From Rhodococcus sp. 14-1411-2a (GTDB lineage: Bacteria > Actinomycetota > Actinomycetes > Mycobacteriales > Mycobacteriaceae), in contig NZ_NPGA01000011.1 in the NCBI RefSeq assembly GCF_002259485.1, positions 124,001 through 188,000 on the forward strand: a stretch of 64,000 nt of DNA, read 5' to 3'. How positions within the stretch are numbered: the first letter of the stretch is position 1; each line of letters starts with the position of its first letter. Below are positions 16,973 to 27,024 of this stretch, piece after piece. Under the pieces are notes generated by a model. It had not been told where the DNA came from. It saw only the letters and a program-made list of their open reading frames with translations, and made no database searches. The position numbers and the translations under genes were made by a program.

Positions 16973-16978
16973 TAGCGT
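16973..16978 (+). promoter_or_regulatory. -10 box (TAGCGT) for leaderless gamma-glutamyltransferase mRNA
   Basis: TAGCGT ends 6 nt before the GTG at 16985, in the 21-nt gap after the GGDEF-EAL gene. There is no Shine-Dalgarno sequence, consistent with a leaderless transcript. Confidence 0.45.
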
Positions 16979-16984
16979 CGGGCG

Positions 16985-18916
16985 GTGTCTGTAATCGGAG
17001 TGCACCGCTCGACTGTCCTTGCGTGTGCCCTTCTGCTGGTGCCGCTCGCCGCGTGCAGTAGCAGCGAGAGCACCGATCCCGACCCCGCGTCCGAGAACAG
17101 CTGTGTTCTCGGTGCCAGCGGCGGCACCCCGGTAGAGGGGACGCCGAGTGCGAGTTCGGGTGACATCTCCACCAATCCCGAAGTGGCGACCGGGTATCGA
17201 TCCGACATGGCTCCGGTGGAGACGGCCTCGTACTCCGTCTCGACGGCCAACCCGGTTTCCACCGAGGCCGCGTGCGCGGTCCTGCGTGACGGTGGCACCG
17301 CGGCCGACGCGCTGATCGTGGCGCAGACGGTGCTCGGCCTCGTCGAGCCGCAGTCCTCCGGCATCGGCGGCGGGGCCTTCCTGATGTACTACGACGCGGC
17401 CACCGGTGAAGTACAGAGCTACGACGGCCGCGAGACCGCCCCGATGAGTGCGACCGGCGACTACCTGCGGTACATCGACGACGTCGATCGCACTCTGCCG
17501 CAACCCGATGCCCGTTCGAGCGGTCGATCGATCGGCGTCCCCGGGGTGCTGCGGATGCTCGAGCAAGCCCACGACGATCACGGCACCAAGCAGTGGGGGG
17601 AGCTGTTCGAACCCGCAATCGGTCTCGCCGACAACGGAATCGAGATCAGCCCGCGCATGGCATCGTCCATTGCCGACTCGGCACCGAAGCTCGCCCTCGA
17701 CCCCGCGTCCAAGGATTACTTCCTGCAGCCGGACGGCACCGGCAAGCCGGCCGGGACGGTGCTGAACAACCCGGCGATGTCGAAGACGCTGTCCGCCATC
17801 GCAACCGACGGGGCAGACGCCTTCTACACCGGTGACATCGCGCAAGCCATCGTCGACGCCACCGCGGACACCACCGCCGGCCGTACCCCCGGACAGATCA
17901 CGCTGGAGGATCTCGCCGCATACGAACCCAAGACCCGCACGGCCGTCTGCACCGAGTATCGCGACCACGACATCTGCGGTATGCCCGGCCCGTCCTCGGG
18001 CGGTATCGCGGTGGCGTCGGCGATGGGGATTCTGTCGAATTTCGATCTCGCGCAATACGCCCCGACGGGAATGGACGCCAACGGCGGAACCCCGACGGCC
18101 GAAGGCGTGCACCTGATCGCCGAGGCCGAGCGCCTGGCCTACGCCGACCGCGACAAGTACGTCGCCGATCCGGACTTCGTACCACTGCCCGGTGGATCCC
18201 CCGATGCACTGCTCGATCCCGAATATCTCAGTGAGCGAGCGGGACTGATCGACGAGGGCAGATCCATGGGCACAGCACAGCCCGGCGACTTCGGCCCGGT
18301 GCAGTTCGCGTCGTCCACCGATCCCGAGTTCGGCACCAGCCACATCTCCGTCGTAGACAGCCAGGGCAATGCCGCCTCGATGACGACGACCGTCGAGTCG
18401 GCTTTCGGCTCGTTCCACATGGTCGACGGCTTCCTGCTCAACAATCAGCTCACCGACTTCTCGGCATCGCCGGTGGCCGAGGACGGTACGCCGGTGGCCA
18501 ATCGCGTCGAGCCGGGGAAGCGTCCACGCAGCTCGATGGCACCGACCCTGGTCTTCGACCGAAACGAAGACGGCACGCGCGGAGATCTGGCGCTCGTCGC
18601 CGGCTCTCCCGGCGGTTCGGTGATCATCCAGTTCGTCGTCAAAACACTGGTGGGACTGCTCGATTGGGGCATGGATCCGCAGCAGGCGGTGTCGATGGTC
18701 GACTTCGGTGCGGCCAACACCCCGTCGACCAACTACGGCGGCGAACACCCGAACGTGATGGGCGAGAACGATCCTGTGGTCGCGGCGCTCCGCGAGATGG
18801 GCCACCAGGTCTCGGTCGCCGACCAGTCCAGCGGCCTGAGTGCACTGCAACGAACCGACGGCGGTTGGATCGGGGGAGCGGACCCACGCCGCGAGGGTGA
18901 GGTACTCGGTGGATAG
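16985..18916 (+). CDS. ggt: Gamma-glutamyltransferase, lipoprotein form
   Basis: A 643-residue N-terminal-nucleophile hydrolase that cleaves or transfers gamma-glutamyl groups. It begins with a lipoprotein signal ending LAAC (near residue 22), so the enzyme is probably anchored outside the membrane. The maturation Thr is in FGTSHISVVD (near residue 449), where the precursor cuts itself into two subunits; AGSPGGSVI (near 539) supplies the oxyanion/substrate loop, and the early GIGGGAFLMYY with DGRETAP is typical of the large subunit. Substrates may be external gamma-glutamyl peptides. A TAGCGT box lies 6 nt upstream. Its 3' end lies 12 nt from the convergent kdpE. Confidence 0.92.
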   Translation: MSVIGVHRSTVLACALLLVPLAACSSSESTDPDPASENSCVLGASGGTPVEGTPSASSGDISTNPEVATGYRSDMAPVETASYSVSTANPVSTEAACAVLRDGGTAADALIVAQTVLGLVEPQSSGIGGGAFLMYYDAATGEVQSYDGRETAPMSATGDYLRYIDDVDRTLPQPDARSSGRSIGVPGVLRMLEQAHDDHGTKQWGELFEPAIGLADNGIEISPRMASSIADSAPKLALDPASKDYFLQPDGTGKPAGTVLNNPAMSKTLSAIATDGADAFYTGDIAQAIVDATADTTAGRTPGQITLEDLAAYEPKTRTAVCTEYRDHDICGMPGPSSGGIAVASAMGILSNFDLAQYAPTGMDANGGTPTAEGVHLIAEAERLAYADRDKYVADPDFVPLPGGSPDALLDPEYLSERAGLIDEGRSMGTAQPGDFGPVQFASSTDPEFGTSHISVVDSQGNAASMTTTVESAFGSFHMVDGFLLNNQLTDFSASPVAEDGTPVANRVEPGKRPRSSMAPTLVFDRNEDGTRGDLALVAGSPGGSVIIQFVVKTLVGLLDWGMDPQQAVSMVDFGAANTPSTNYGGEHPNVMGENDPVVAALREMGHQVSVADQSSGLSALQRTDGGWIGGADPRREGEVLGG

Positions 18917-18928
18917 GTGCGAGCGCGG

Positions 18929-19606
18929 TCAACTCACAAACCGGTAGCCCATACCGGTTTCGGTGATCAGATGCACCGGGGAGGCCGGATCTCGTTCGAG
19001 CTTCTGTCGCAGTTGGCCGAGATAGATTCGCAGATAATGTGTTTCGCGCTCATGCCCGGGTCCCCAGACTGTGCGCAGTATGTCCTTCTGCGACACCAGC
19101 TTGCCCTCGTTGCGCACCAGTAGTTCGAGAACCCCCCATTCGGTACGGGTCAGGTGCACGCTCACACCATCTCGCACAACGGTTTTCGTGGCGAGGTCGA
19201 CGGTGAAGTCCTCGGTGACGACAACGGGGTCGGCGACGGAGTGCGGTCCACGGCGCAGGGCGGCGCGCAATCGGGCCAGCAACTCGTCCATGCCGAAGGG
19301 CTTGGTGACGAAGTCGTCGGCACCGGCGTCGAGTGCCTCGACGGTATCGGCCGAATCGGTGCGAGCCGAGAGCACCAGGATCGGTACGTCGGTCCAGCCG
19401 CGCAGACCGGCGATGACGTCGATTCCGTCGATGTCGGGCAGCCCGAGGTCGAGAATCACGATGTCCGGGTGGAAGTTCGCGGCCACCCGCAGCGCCTCTC
19501 CGCCGCTCGCCGCGCTGACCACCTCGAACCCACGCACGTTGAGGTTGATTCGCAGCGCCCGCACGATCTGCGGCTCGTCGTCGACGACGAGCACCCGCAC
19601 CTTCAC
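18929..19606 (-). CDS. kdpE: KdpE response regulator
   Basis: A 225-residue OmpR-class regulator. The receiver domain has the phospho-acceptor Asp near residue 52 (ILDLGLPDIDG), a switch Ser (VLSARTD) and Lys (VTKPFGMDELLARL). The C-terminal winged helix ends with TETGMGYRFVS. It receives phosphate from KdpD and activates kdpFABC under potassium limitation. It overlaps kdpD by 4 nt. Candidate binding repeats lie upstream of kdpF. Confidence 0.95.
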   Translation of the reverse strand: MKVRVLVVDDEPQIVRALRINLNVRGFEVVSAASGGEALRVAANFHPDIVILDLGLPDIDGIDVIAGLRGWTDVPILVLSARTDSADTVEALDAGADDFVTKPFGMDELLARLRAALRRGPHSVADPVVVTEDFTVDLATKTVVRDGVSVHLTRTEWGVLELLVRNEGKLVSQKDILRTVWGPGHERETHYLRIYLGQLRQKLERDPASPVHLITETGMGYRFVS

Positions 19607-22056
19607 CTACTCGCCGCCTTCAACTCGACCGTCATCGTCAGCCCGCCGCCCACGGTGTTCGATGCCGTGACGGTACCGCCCATCGCCCGGACGAATCCTC
19701 GCACCACCGACAACCCGAGCCCGACGCCCACCGAGTTGTCGCGATCCCCGAGGCGTTGGAACGCGTCGAACATCGTCTCCTCGGCTCCCTCGGAGATGCC
19801 GGGTCCGTGGTCGGCGACGGAGATACTCGCCCACTCGCCGTGCACCGCCGCACTGACGATGATGTCCCCGGTGGGGGCGTAGCGGGCACTGTTGTGCACC
19901 AGGTTCGCCAGTACCCGCTCGAGCAGTCCCGGGTCCGCCAGCACTTCTACATCGCCCACGTCCACACGAACCCGATCGTCGGCTCCGATCAATGCGCCGC
20001 CCAACACGTCGTCGACGAAAACGGGTCGCAGACTGGGCTGAACCACGCCGGCCTGCAGCCGCGAGGAGTCGAGCAAGTTACTCACCAACGCGGTCAGCTG
20101 ATCGGCCGATTCGTCGATGGTGGCGAGCAATTCGTCGGTGTCCTCGGGCGAGAACTGAACGTCGGTGCTGCGCAGCGACGAGGACGCCGCCTTGACCGCC
20201 GACAGTGGCGTCCGCAGATCGTGGCTCACGGCCGAGAGCAATGCTCGACGCAACGCGTCGGCCTCGGCGAGCGCGTTGGCTCGGCTGGCTTCCTCGGCGA
20301 GACGCGCCTGACGGACCATGCCGGCCGCTTGGTTGGCCACCGCCGCGAGTACCCGCCGATCGTGCGCGCGGGTACGTTCGCCGACGAGCAGCAACGTGAA
20401 GTCGCCCGCGTCGACCTCGGTGTCGGCTGCGGCACGATCGACAGGAGCCTGCGCGCCGGCGCTGCCCACGATGGATCCGGACTGGTTGTCCCACAGCGCA
20501 ACGCCCGTCTGCCGATAGGTCTCACGGGCGCGTTCGAGGAGTGCGGTCAGATCCGCTCCGCGGAGTACCGATCCGGCGAACAGCGTCAACAGCTCGGCTT
20601 CCTGGGTGGCCCGGCGTGCCTGACGCGTCCGCCGGGCGGCGGCGTCGACGAGGGCGGCGACGGCAACGGCGACGAGGAGCAGCACGACGGTGACGACGAA
20701 GTTGTCGGGCTCGGCGATCGTCAGGCTGTACCGGGGTGTGGTGAAGAAGTAGTTGAGCAGGAAGCCCGCGATCAATGCCGAGAGTGCTGCCGGCGCAACC
20801 CCTCCCAGCAGCGCGACGCACAGCACCACCATGAAGAACAGGGCGCTCTCACCGCTGGAGTCGAAGTCCGGTCCGACCGTGCTCAGTACGGCGGCGGCCA
20901 GGCACGGCACCAGGACGGCGGCGACCCACGCGATGATCCGTCGACGACCCGAATCGACCTGCATGCCCCTGCGGGTGGCCTGCTCGGCGTGGGTGACCAT
21001 GTGTACGTCGATCTTTCCGGAGTTCTGCACCACCGCCGCGCCGATGCCCTCGTCGAGGATGCGGGCGGCACGTGACCGTCTTGAGGTGCCGATCACCAGC
21101 TGCGTCGCATTCACCCCGCGGGCGAAGTCGAGCAGCGTCGTCGGCACGTCGTCGCCGACGACACTGTGCACGCTGGCACCCAGCCCGGCGGCCAGCTTGC
21201 GCACCGAACCCATCTGCGGTGCCGAGACACCCATGAGCCCGTCGCCGCGGACGATGTGCAGCACCATCAGCTCGGCACTGGACTTCGAGGCGATGCGACT
21301 GGCGCGGCGCAGCAACGTTTCCGATTCCGGGCCACCGGTCACCGCCACCACCACGCGCTCGCGGGCCTCCCACGTGTCGGTGATGCGATTGTCCTTGCGG
21401 TACTTCACCAGTGCCGCGTCGACCTGATCGGCGATCCACAGCAGCGCCAGCTCGCGCAAGGCAGTGAGGTTGCCGCCGCGGAAGTAGTTGCTCAGTGCGG
21501 CGTCGACCTTCTCGGCGGCGTAGACGTTGCCGTGCCGCAATCTGCTGCGCAGCGCCTCGGGGGTGATGTCGACCAACTCGACCTCGTCAGCGGCTCGAAC
21601 GACGCTGTCGGGCACAGTCTCTCGCTGCGGCACTCCGGTGATCTGCTGCACCACGTCGTTGAGCGATTCGAGATGCTGGACGTTGAGGGTGGAGATGACG
21701 TCGATGCCTGCGTCGAGCAGCACTTCGACGTCCTGCCACCGCTTGCCGCGCACGCTGCCCGGGGTGTTGGTGTGCGCCAGTTCGTCGACGAGCACCACCT
21801 GCGGCTTTCGGGCCAGGACGGCGTCGAGATCGAGTTCCTGCGCCGAGGACCCGCGGTACTCGACGGTCGCCATCGGCAGCACTTCGATGCCGTCGAGCGC
21901 GTCGATCGTTCGCGCTCGGCCGTGTGTCTCGACCACGGCCGCCACGACGTCGCAGCCCCGGCTGCGCAGTCGATGCGCCTCGCCGAGCATGGCGAAGGTC
22001 TTGCCGACGCCGGGTGCTGCGCCGAGGTAGATCCGCAGCTCACCCCTGTCCGCCAC
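19603..22056 (-). CDS. kdpD: KdpD potassium/turgor sensor histidine kinase
   Basis: About 817 residues in full KdpD order: an N-terminal KdpD domain with Walker A (GAAPGVGKT) and Walker-B-like VLVDELAHTN, a universal-stress-protein domain (about residues 250-370), four membrane helices, a GAF-like region, then HisKA (SHDLRTPLS, His near residue 611) and HATPase (NLVHNSARYA, VADHGPGIS). The frame opens at 22071, but GTGAGGAGA there forms the ribosome-binding site 7 nt before the GTG at 22056, which I take as the start. The first bases overlap the end of kdpC. Confidence 0.95.
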   Translation of the reverse strand: MADRGELRIYLGAAPGVGKTFAMLGEAHRLRSRGCDVVAAVVETHGRARTIDALDGIEVLPMATVEYRGSSAQELDLDAVLARKPQVVLVDELAHTNTPGSVRGKRWQDVEVLLDAGIDVISTLNVQHLESLNDVVQQITGVPQRETVPDSVVRAADEVELVDITPEALRSRLRHGNVYAAEKVDAALSNYFRGGNLTALRELALLWIADQVDAALVKYRKDNRITDTWEARERVVVAVTGGPESETLLRRASRIASKSSAELMVLHIVRGDGLMGVSAPQMGSVRKLAAGLGASVHSVVGDDVPTTLLDFARGVNATQLVIGTSRRSRAARILDEGIGAAVVQNSGKIDVHMVTHAEQATRRGMQVDSGRRRIIAWVAAVLVPCLAAAVLSTVGPDFDSSGESALFFMVVLCVALLGGVAPAALSALIAGFLLNYFFTTPRYSLTIAEPDNFVVTVVLLLVAVAVAALVDAAARRTRQARRATQEAELLTLFAGSVLRGADLTALLERARETYRQTGVALWDNQSGSIVGSAGAQAPVDRAAADTEVDAGDFTLLLVGERTRAHDRRVLAAVANQAAGMVRQARLAEEASRANALAEADALRRALLSAVSHDLRTPLSAVKAASSSLRSTDVQFSPEDTDELLATIDESADQLTALVSNLLDSSRLQAGVVQPSLRPVFVDDVLGGALIGADDRVRVDVGDVEVLADPGLLERVLANLVHNSARYAPTGDIIVSAAVHGEWASISVADHGPGISEGAEETMFDAFQRLGDRDNSVGVGLGLSVVRGFVRAMGGTVTASNTVGGGLTMTVELKAASR

Positions 22057-22696
22057 AGCCTGTCTCCTCACCCGGCCGGTATGTGTCCCGTAGTGCCAGG
22101 TTCAACTCCGGAACGTTCACCGCTTCGGCACCGAGTACACCGTACTGCGGCCCGTGCGTGTACTCGGCGACCAGAGCCTCGACGTCGCTCACCGAGGCTC
22201 CGTTCACCTGAGCGACTCGCGCGATCTGGATGGCCGCGTAGGCGGGGCTGATGTCGGGATCGATCCCCGAACCGGACCCGGTGACGGCATCGGCCGGTAC
22301 CGCAGCCGGATCGACGTTCTCCCGGGCCGCGATGGCAGCGCGGCGCTGCTCGACGAACGACGCCAGCACCTCGCTCGACGGCCCCTGGTTGGTCGGCAGG
22401 GCCGCGGCCGGATCCCCCGGAGCGAACGCGTCGTCGTCGGACACCGACCCGGTGACGCGGGTGTGGAAGAACGGATCCGGCTCTCCCGGAGCCACCTGCG
22501 GGTCGACGCCGATCAACGCGCTTCCGACGACGCAGCCCCGGGCGTCGCGCAGCGGCGAACCCTCGGCGGAGTCGGTCCCGATACGGCTGATGCCCCAGAC
22601 CACGGCCGGGTAGACGATGCCGAGCACGACCGTCAATGCCAGCAGCACTGCGAAGCCGGCAACAACCTGGCGAAGAAATCCCTGTACGAAGCGCAT
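22040..22696 (-). CDS. kdpC: KdpC, potassium-transporting ATPase subunit C
   Basis: A 218-residue subunit with one N-terminal membrane helix (VLLALTVVLGIVYPAVVWGI) and an extracytoplasmic domain containing the family segments GSALIG, DPDISPAYAAIQIARVA and LNLALRD. KdpC stabilises the KdpA-KdpB complex. It starts 2 nt after the kdpB stop and overlaps the kdpD start by about 17 nt. Confidence 0.95.
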   Translation of the reverse strand: MRFVQGFLRQVVAGFAVLLALTVVLGIVYPAVVWGISRIGTDSAEGSPLRDARGCVVGSALIGVDPQVAPGEPDPFFHTRVTGSVSDDDAFAPGDPAAALPTNQGPSSEVLASFVEQRRAAIAARENVDPAAVPADAVTGSGSGIDPDISPAYAAIQIARVAQVNGASVSDVEALVAEYTHGPQYGVLGAEAVNVPELNLALRDTYRPGEETGCGGQG

Positions 22697-22698
22697 GA

Positions 22699-24690
22699 TC
22701 AGCCAATCCCTGGAATGTGTCGAACGAGGAGGTCGATGAGCCAGATGCCGACGAACGGGCTGATGACGCCGTACACCAGCAGGTTCCGGCGCAGCAACGC
22801 TGCCGCCGATGCCGGGGTATAGCGAACACCTTTGAGCGCCAACGGGATCAGCGCGACGATCACCAGTGCATTGAAGATCACCGCAGACAGGATCGCCGAT
22901 TCCGGCGTCGCCAGACGCATGATGTTCAGCCCACCGAGCTGCGGATAGACGGTGGAGAACATCGCCGGCAGAATCGCGAAGTACTTCGCCAGATCGTTGG
23001 CCAGCGAGAACGTCGTCAGCGCGCCGCGGGTGATGAGGAGCTGCTTGCCGATCTCGACGATCTCGATCAACTTGGTCGGGTCGGAATCGAGGTCGACCAT
23101 GTTGCCGGCTTCCTTGGCGGCAGACGTGCCGGTGTTCATCGCGACACCGACGTCGGCCTGGGCAAGAGCCGGGGCGTCGTTGGTCCCGTCGCCGGTCATC
23201 GCGACCAGCCTGCCGCCCTCCTGTTCCTGCCGGATCAGCGTGAGCTTGTCCTCGGGCGTCGCCTCCGCGAGGTAATCGTCGACCCCGGCCTCGGCGGCGA
23301 TGGCCTTGGCGGTGAGCGGGTTGTCGCCGGTCACCATGACCGTTCGAATTCCCATGGCGCGCAGCTGTGCGAACCGCTCGGCGATGCCCGGCTTGACCAC
23401 GTCGGAGAGCTCCACAACACCGAGAGCACGAGCAGCAGCACCGGTTTCGCGTACCGCCACCACCAGCGGCGTACCGCCGTTCTGGGCGATGTCGTGCACG
23501 GTGGCGTCGAGATCCGCCGTGCCGCCGCCCTCACGGATCCAACTGTAGACCGAATCCGCTGCACCCTTACGGATCTCCATGCCCGGAAGGTCCAGCCCGC
23601 TCATCCGAGTCTGCGCCGTGAAGGCCACGAACTCGCCGCGCTCGGATTCGCCTTCTGCCATCGAAGATTCGAAGTCACGCTCGACCAGTTCGACGATGCT
23701 GCGGCCCTCGGGGGTGCCGTCGGCGAGTGAGGACAGTCGAGCTGCCCGAGCCAGTTCGACGGCGTCGACACCTGTGGCCGGGTGCAGTCCGGTCGCGCGT
23801 CGATTTCCGAAGGTGATGGTGCCGGTCTTGTCCATCAGCAACGTGTCGATGTCGCCTGCCGCTTCCACTGCGCGTCCGGACATCGCCAGCACGTTGCGCT
23901 GCACCAGGCGGTCCATGCCCGCGATGCCGATCGCCGAGAGCAGCGCGCCGATCGTGGTGGGGATGAGGCAGACCAACAGTGCGATCAGCTGGATCGGATC
24001 CTGTTGCTGCCCCGCGTAGTTCGACATCGGACCGATGGCGACGACGGCGAAGAGGAACACGATCGTCAGGGACGCAAGAAGAATGTTGAGCGCGATCTCG
24101 TTCGGTGTCTTCTGCCGAGCCGCGCCCTCGACGAGTGCGATCATCCGGTCGACGAACGTCTCACCCTGCGCTGCAGTGATTTTCACGACGATCTCGTCCG
24201 AGAGCACGATGGTGCCGCCGGTGACCGCCGATCGGTCGCCGCCGGACTCGCGCACCACGGGAGCCGATTCTCCGGTGATCGCCGACTCGTCGACGGTGGC
24301 GATGCCCTCGATGACGTCGCCGTCACCGGGTATGACCTCACCTGCCGAGACGATCACCTCGTCGCCGACGAGCAATTCGGCACCGGCGACCTCTTCCACT
24401 CCGGATGCTGTGCGCCGTCGGGCAACAGTGTCCTGCTTGACCTTTCGCAGGCTGGAGGCCTGGGCCTTGCCGCGGCCCTCGGCCACGGATTCGGCGAGGT
24501 TGGCGAACAGCACCGTGAACCAGAGCCATCCGGTGACGAACCAGGCGAACACCGACGGCTGTGCGATCGAGAGGATGGTGGTGACGATGGAGCCGAGGAA
24601 GACGACGAACATGACCGGGTTGCGGGCCAGGTGCCTCGGGTCGAGTTTGCGGAACGCGCCGGGGACGGCCGTTCTCAGTGACAGGTTCAT
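22699..24690 (-). CDS. kdpB: KdpB, P-type potassium-transporting ATPase catalytic subunit
   Basis: A 663-residue P-type ATPase. The phosphorylated Asp is in [14 protein letters not shown] (near residue 285). The TGES actuator motif reads ITGESAPV, the hinge [12 protein letters not shown] is complete, and the C-terminal helices are present. KdpB hydrolyses ATP to drive K+ imported by KdpA. It is slightly shorter than the 680-690 residues of enteric KdpB, mostly at the N-terminus. It overlaps kdpA by 4 nt. Confidence 0.96.
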   Translation of the reverse strand: MNLSLRTAVPGAFRKLDPRHLARNPVMFVVFLGSIVTTILSIAQPSVFAWFVTGWLWFTVLFANLAESVAEGRGKAQASSLRKVKQDTVARRRTASGVEEVAGAELLVGDEVIVSAGEVIPGDGDVIEGIATVDESAITGESAPVVRESGGDRSAVTGGTIVLSDEIVVKITAAQGETFVDRMIALVEGAARQKTPNEIALNILLASLTIVFLFAVVAIGPMSNYAGQQQDPIQLIALLVCLIPTTIGALLSAIGIAGMDRLVQRNVLAMSGRAVEAAGDIDTLLMDKTGTITFGNRRATGLHPATGVDAVELARAARLSSLADGTPEGRSIVELVERDFESSMAEGESERGEFVAFTAQTRMSGLDLPGMEIRKGAADSVYSWIREGGGTADLDATVHDIAQNGGTPLVVAVRETGAAARALGVVELSDVVKPGIAERFAQLRAMGIRTVMVTGDNPLTAKAIAAEAGVDDYLAEATPEDKLTLIRQEQEGGRLVAMTGDGTNDAPALAQADVGVAMNTGTSAAKEAGNMVDLDSDPTKLIEIVEIGKQLLITRGALTTFSLANDLAKYFAILPAMFSTVYPQLGGLNIMRLATPESAILSAVIFNALVIVALIPLALKGVRYTPASAAALLRRNLLVYGVISPFVGIWLIDLLVRHIPGIG

Positions 24691-26351
24691 TGCATGGCCT
24701 CTGCTATGGGTCCGAGAGCAAGTGCGGGGAAGAACGTGAGGGCGGCGACGAGAATCGCGGTGCCGATCAGCAATGTGCCGAACAGCGGCCCGTCGGTGGG
24801 GAGGGTGCCTGCGTTGGGTGCGCTGCGTTTGGTCGTCGCCAGTGATCCGGCCAGTGCCAGCACGCAGACGATCGGCAGGAAGCGGCCGAGCAGCATCGCG
24901 ACACCGAGGGAGATCTGGAACCAGTCGCTGGTCACCGTCAGTCCACCGAAGGCGCTGCCGTTGTTGTTGGAGGCCGACGCGTAGGCGTAGAGCACCTCGG
25001 TGAAGCCGTGGATACCGGGATTGCCCTGATAGCTGGTCGTCGATTCGAGAATCACGGTGATGGACGTGCCGACGAGCACGAGGATCGGCATCACCAGTAC
25101 CGACAGTGCGGCCATCGTGATGGCGCGTCGACCCAGCTTCTTGCCGAGGAACTCGGGAGTGCGGCCGACGAGCAGGCCGCCGACGAACACGGCGATGACC
25201 GCGAGCACGAGCAATCCGTACAGGCCGGTGCCGACGCCGCCGGGTGCGATCTCGCCGAACAGCATGTTCAGCAGTACTGTTCCGCCGCCGAGTGCAGACA
25301 TACTGTCGTGCGCGGAATTGACTGCACCGGTCGATGTTCCGGTGGTGGACATGGCGAACAGCGCCGACGCCGGAATGCCGAAGCGGACTTCCCTGCCTTC
25401 CATCATCGCGCCCGCAGCGGTGGCTGCGACGCCCCGGGTTCCGGACTCGGCGAACAGCGTGACCGTCAGCAGCGTGGCCCAGAGCGTCGCCATGACCGCC
25501 AGCAGCGTCAGGCCCTGCTTGCGGTTGCCGATCATGGTGCCGAACGTGCGGGTGAGCGCGACCGGGATCAACAGCAGCGAGATGATCTGCACGATGTTGG
25601 TCAGCGGGGTCGGGTTCTCGAACGGATGCGCCGAGTTGGCTGCGAGGATGCCGCCGCCGTTGGTGCCGATTTCCTTGATCGCCTCCTGAGAGGCAACGGG
25701 CGCAAGCGCATTGGTGACCGTCTGCCCATCCAGTCCGGTGGAGGTGAATCCGGTCGAGAACGACATGATGGTGCCCTGAGTCAGCATGATCACGGCCACC
25801 AGCAGCGCCAGCGGCAACAGAATGCGCAGTGTTCCGCGAGTGAGGTCGACCCAGAAGTTGCCGAGCTCACCGCCGGTGGAGACACGCACGAAGCCACGGA
25901 TGACGGCGATCGCAACCGCGAGACCGACTGCGGCAGAGACGAAGTTCTGCACCGCGAGACCCAGCGGCTGCGTCAGGTTGGACAGCGTGGTCTCGGGGAC
26001 GTACGACTGCCAGTTGGTGTTGGTGACGAACGACGCGGCGGTGTTGAACGCCATCGCCGGGCTGACCCCGGACAGGCCCCCGTTCAGCGGCAGCACACCC
26101 TGAATTCGCTGCAGTACGAACAGGAACACGACGCCGGCGAACGAGAACCCCAGCAGACTGGTGGAGTAACCCACCCACGTCTGTTCGGAGGCGGAGTTCA
26201 CCCGAGCCACCCGATAGAGCAGACGTTCGACGCGCGTGTCGTGGGACGAGTCGAACACTCGGGCCATGTAGTCGCCGAGCGGTACGTACGCCGCAGCCAG
26301 CACGACGATTACCACCGCGATCTGCAGGCCCGCGACAAGAGCAGGATTCAT
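24687..26351 (-). CDS. kdpA: KdpA, potassium-transporting ATPase subunit A
   Basis: A 554-residue channel-like subunit related to the superfamily of K+ transporters. The selectivity-filter regions are visible ([49 protein letters not shown]). The correct ATG is at 26351; the frame is open further upstream but that part covers kdpF. KdpA binds K+ from outside with high affinity. kdpF ends 8 nt upstream. Confidence 0.95.
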   Translation of the reverse strand: MNPALVAGLQIAVVIVVLAAAYVPLGDYMARVFDSSHDTRVERLLYRVARVNSASEQTWVGYSTSLLGFSFAGVVFLFVLQRIQGVLPLNGGLSGVSPAMAFNTAASFVTNTNWQSYVPETTLSNLTQPLGLAVQNFVSAAVGLAVAIAVIRGFVRVSTGGELGNFWVDLTRGTLRILLPLALLVAVIMLTQGTIMSFSTGFTSTGLDGQTVTNALAPVASQEAIKEIGTNGGGILAANSAHPFENPTPLTNIVQIISLLLIPVALTRTFGTMIGNRKQGLTLLAVMATLWATLLTVTLFAESGTRGVAATAAGAMMEGREVRFGIPASALFAMSTTGTSTGAVNSAHDSMSALGGGTVLLNMLFGEIAPGGVGTGLYGLLVLAVIAVFVGGLLVGRTPEFLGKKLGRRAITMAALSVLVMPILVLVGTSITVILESTTSYQGNPGIHGFTEVLYAYASASNNNGSAFGGLTVTSDWFQISLGVAMLLGRFLPIVCVLALAGSLATTKRSAPNAGTLPTDGPLFGTLLIGTAILVAALTFFPALALGPIAEAMQ

Positions 26352-26358
26352 GGCGGCG

Positions 26359-26442
26359 TCAGAACCTCTCCGGATCGAGGAGAGCGACGAACAGGTACAC
26401 CGCAACACATGCGGCAACCACGAGACAGAGCAATTCGGTCAT
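26359..26442 (-). CDS. kdpF: KdpF, small stabilising subunit of the Kdp ATPase
   Basis: A 27-residue peptide, ATG at 26442 to TGA at 26359. It is a single hydrophobic helix (LLCLVVAACVAVYLFVALL) followed by DPERF, which matches the size and C-terminal DPE-F pattern of KdpF. KdpF lies in the membrane and stabilises KdpABC. It is the first gene of the operon and is easily missed by length cut-offs. Confidence 0.88.
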   Translation of the reverse strand: MTELLCLVVAACVAVYLFVALLDPERF

Positions 26443-26482
26443 TGCTCGATCCTGAATCCCGCGACCGAGCCGAACCGCGTTC

Positions 26483-26499
26483 CTTACGCTTTCTTACGC
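26483..26499 (-). promoter_or_regulatory. Direct repeats GCGTAAG x2, candidate KdpE site upstream of kdpF
   Basis: On the minus strand two copies of GCGTAAG (26493-26499 and 26483-26489) lie exactly 10 bp apart, one helical turn, about 40-57 bp upstream of the kdpF ATG. Tandem half-sites on one face of DNA fit an OmpR-class activator such as KdpE. No strong -10 hexamer could be chosen between them and kdpF. Confidence 0.5.
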
Positions 26500-26565
26500 C
26501 GTCGACCAGCGGTCATGACGCAGTTTTTACGTCAGCGCCAGCGCTCCACCGACCATGGCGATCCG

Positions 26566-27024
26566 CTAGCGCTCCTCGATGTCGTCGACGCGGATCTCCA
26601 CGACATCGCGTTCGAGGGTGGTGCCCAGCAGATCCGACACGGTGTCGATCGCGATGGTCGCGAGCTCTTCTCCCGCGGCCTGCAGGTCGTCGCCGTACAC
26701 CCCGATCACCGCGACGAACAGGCCGATACAGGCATGGTCGTCGAGGTCGAGGTCGATCTCGGTCGGCTGCGCGCCGCGTACACCTGCGAGTGCACGCCGG
26801 AGCGTCGTCTTGACGATGTGATCGCTGATCCGCAGCGAGTCCGCCGGTCCCGCCGTGGAGCCGAGCGGATACGCGCTGTCGATAGGCCACGTACGCCTGG
26901 TGGTGTTACGTACCTTCGTGAGGATGGACGCGCTGATGTCCACCCAATTCGGTTCCTGCGGTGCGTCCCGAAGTTCGGTGGCAGCACGCGCGAGAACCGA
27001 ATCCGGCTCTACTGGGTTCGCCAT
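26566..27024 (-). CDS. Asp23-like cytoplasmic protein overlapping the ECF sigma gene
   Basis: A 152-residue soluble protein. Residues from about 65 to 150 have the Asp23/Gls24 pattern: a helix (IVKTTLRRALAGV), strand (EIDLDLDD), strand plus YGDDL helix, and a final VVEIRVDDIEE. The first 60 residues are distinct and contain conserved-looking Trp residues. The ATG (27024) lies 16 nt inside the sigma-factor gene, so the two are translationally coupled. The position is where an anti-sigma factor is often found, but the protein has no zinc motif or membrane helix. A regulatory role is inference. Confidence 0.7.
   Translation of the reverse strand: MANPVEPDSVLARAATELRDAPQEPNWVDISASILTKVRNTTRRTWPIDSAYPLGSTAGPADSLRISDHIVKTTLRRALAGVRGAQPTEIDLDLDDHACIGLFVAVIGVYGDDLQAAGEELATIAIDTVSDLLGTTLERDVVEIRVDDIEER

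Noticed and set aside
15725..18850. Very long open frame (1041 codons) on the minus strand
   Set aside because: It is antisense to the GGDEF-EAL and gamma-glutamyltransferase genes, has no family motifs and an Arg/His/Gly-rich composition typical of GC-rich shadow frames.
25008..26813. 601-codon plus-strand frame
   Set aside because: Antisense to kdpA and kdpF, whose family features are unmistakable.
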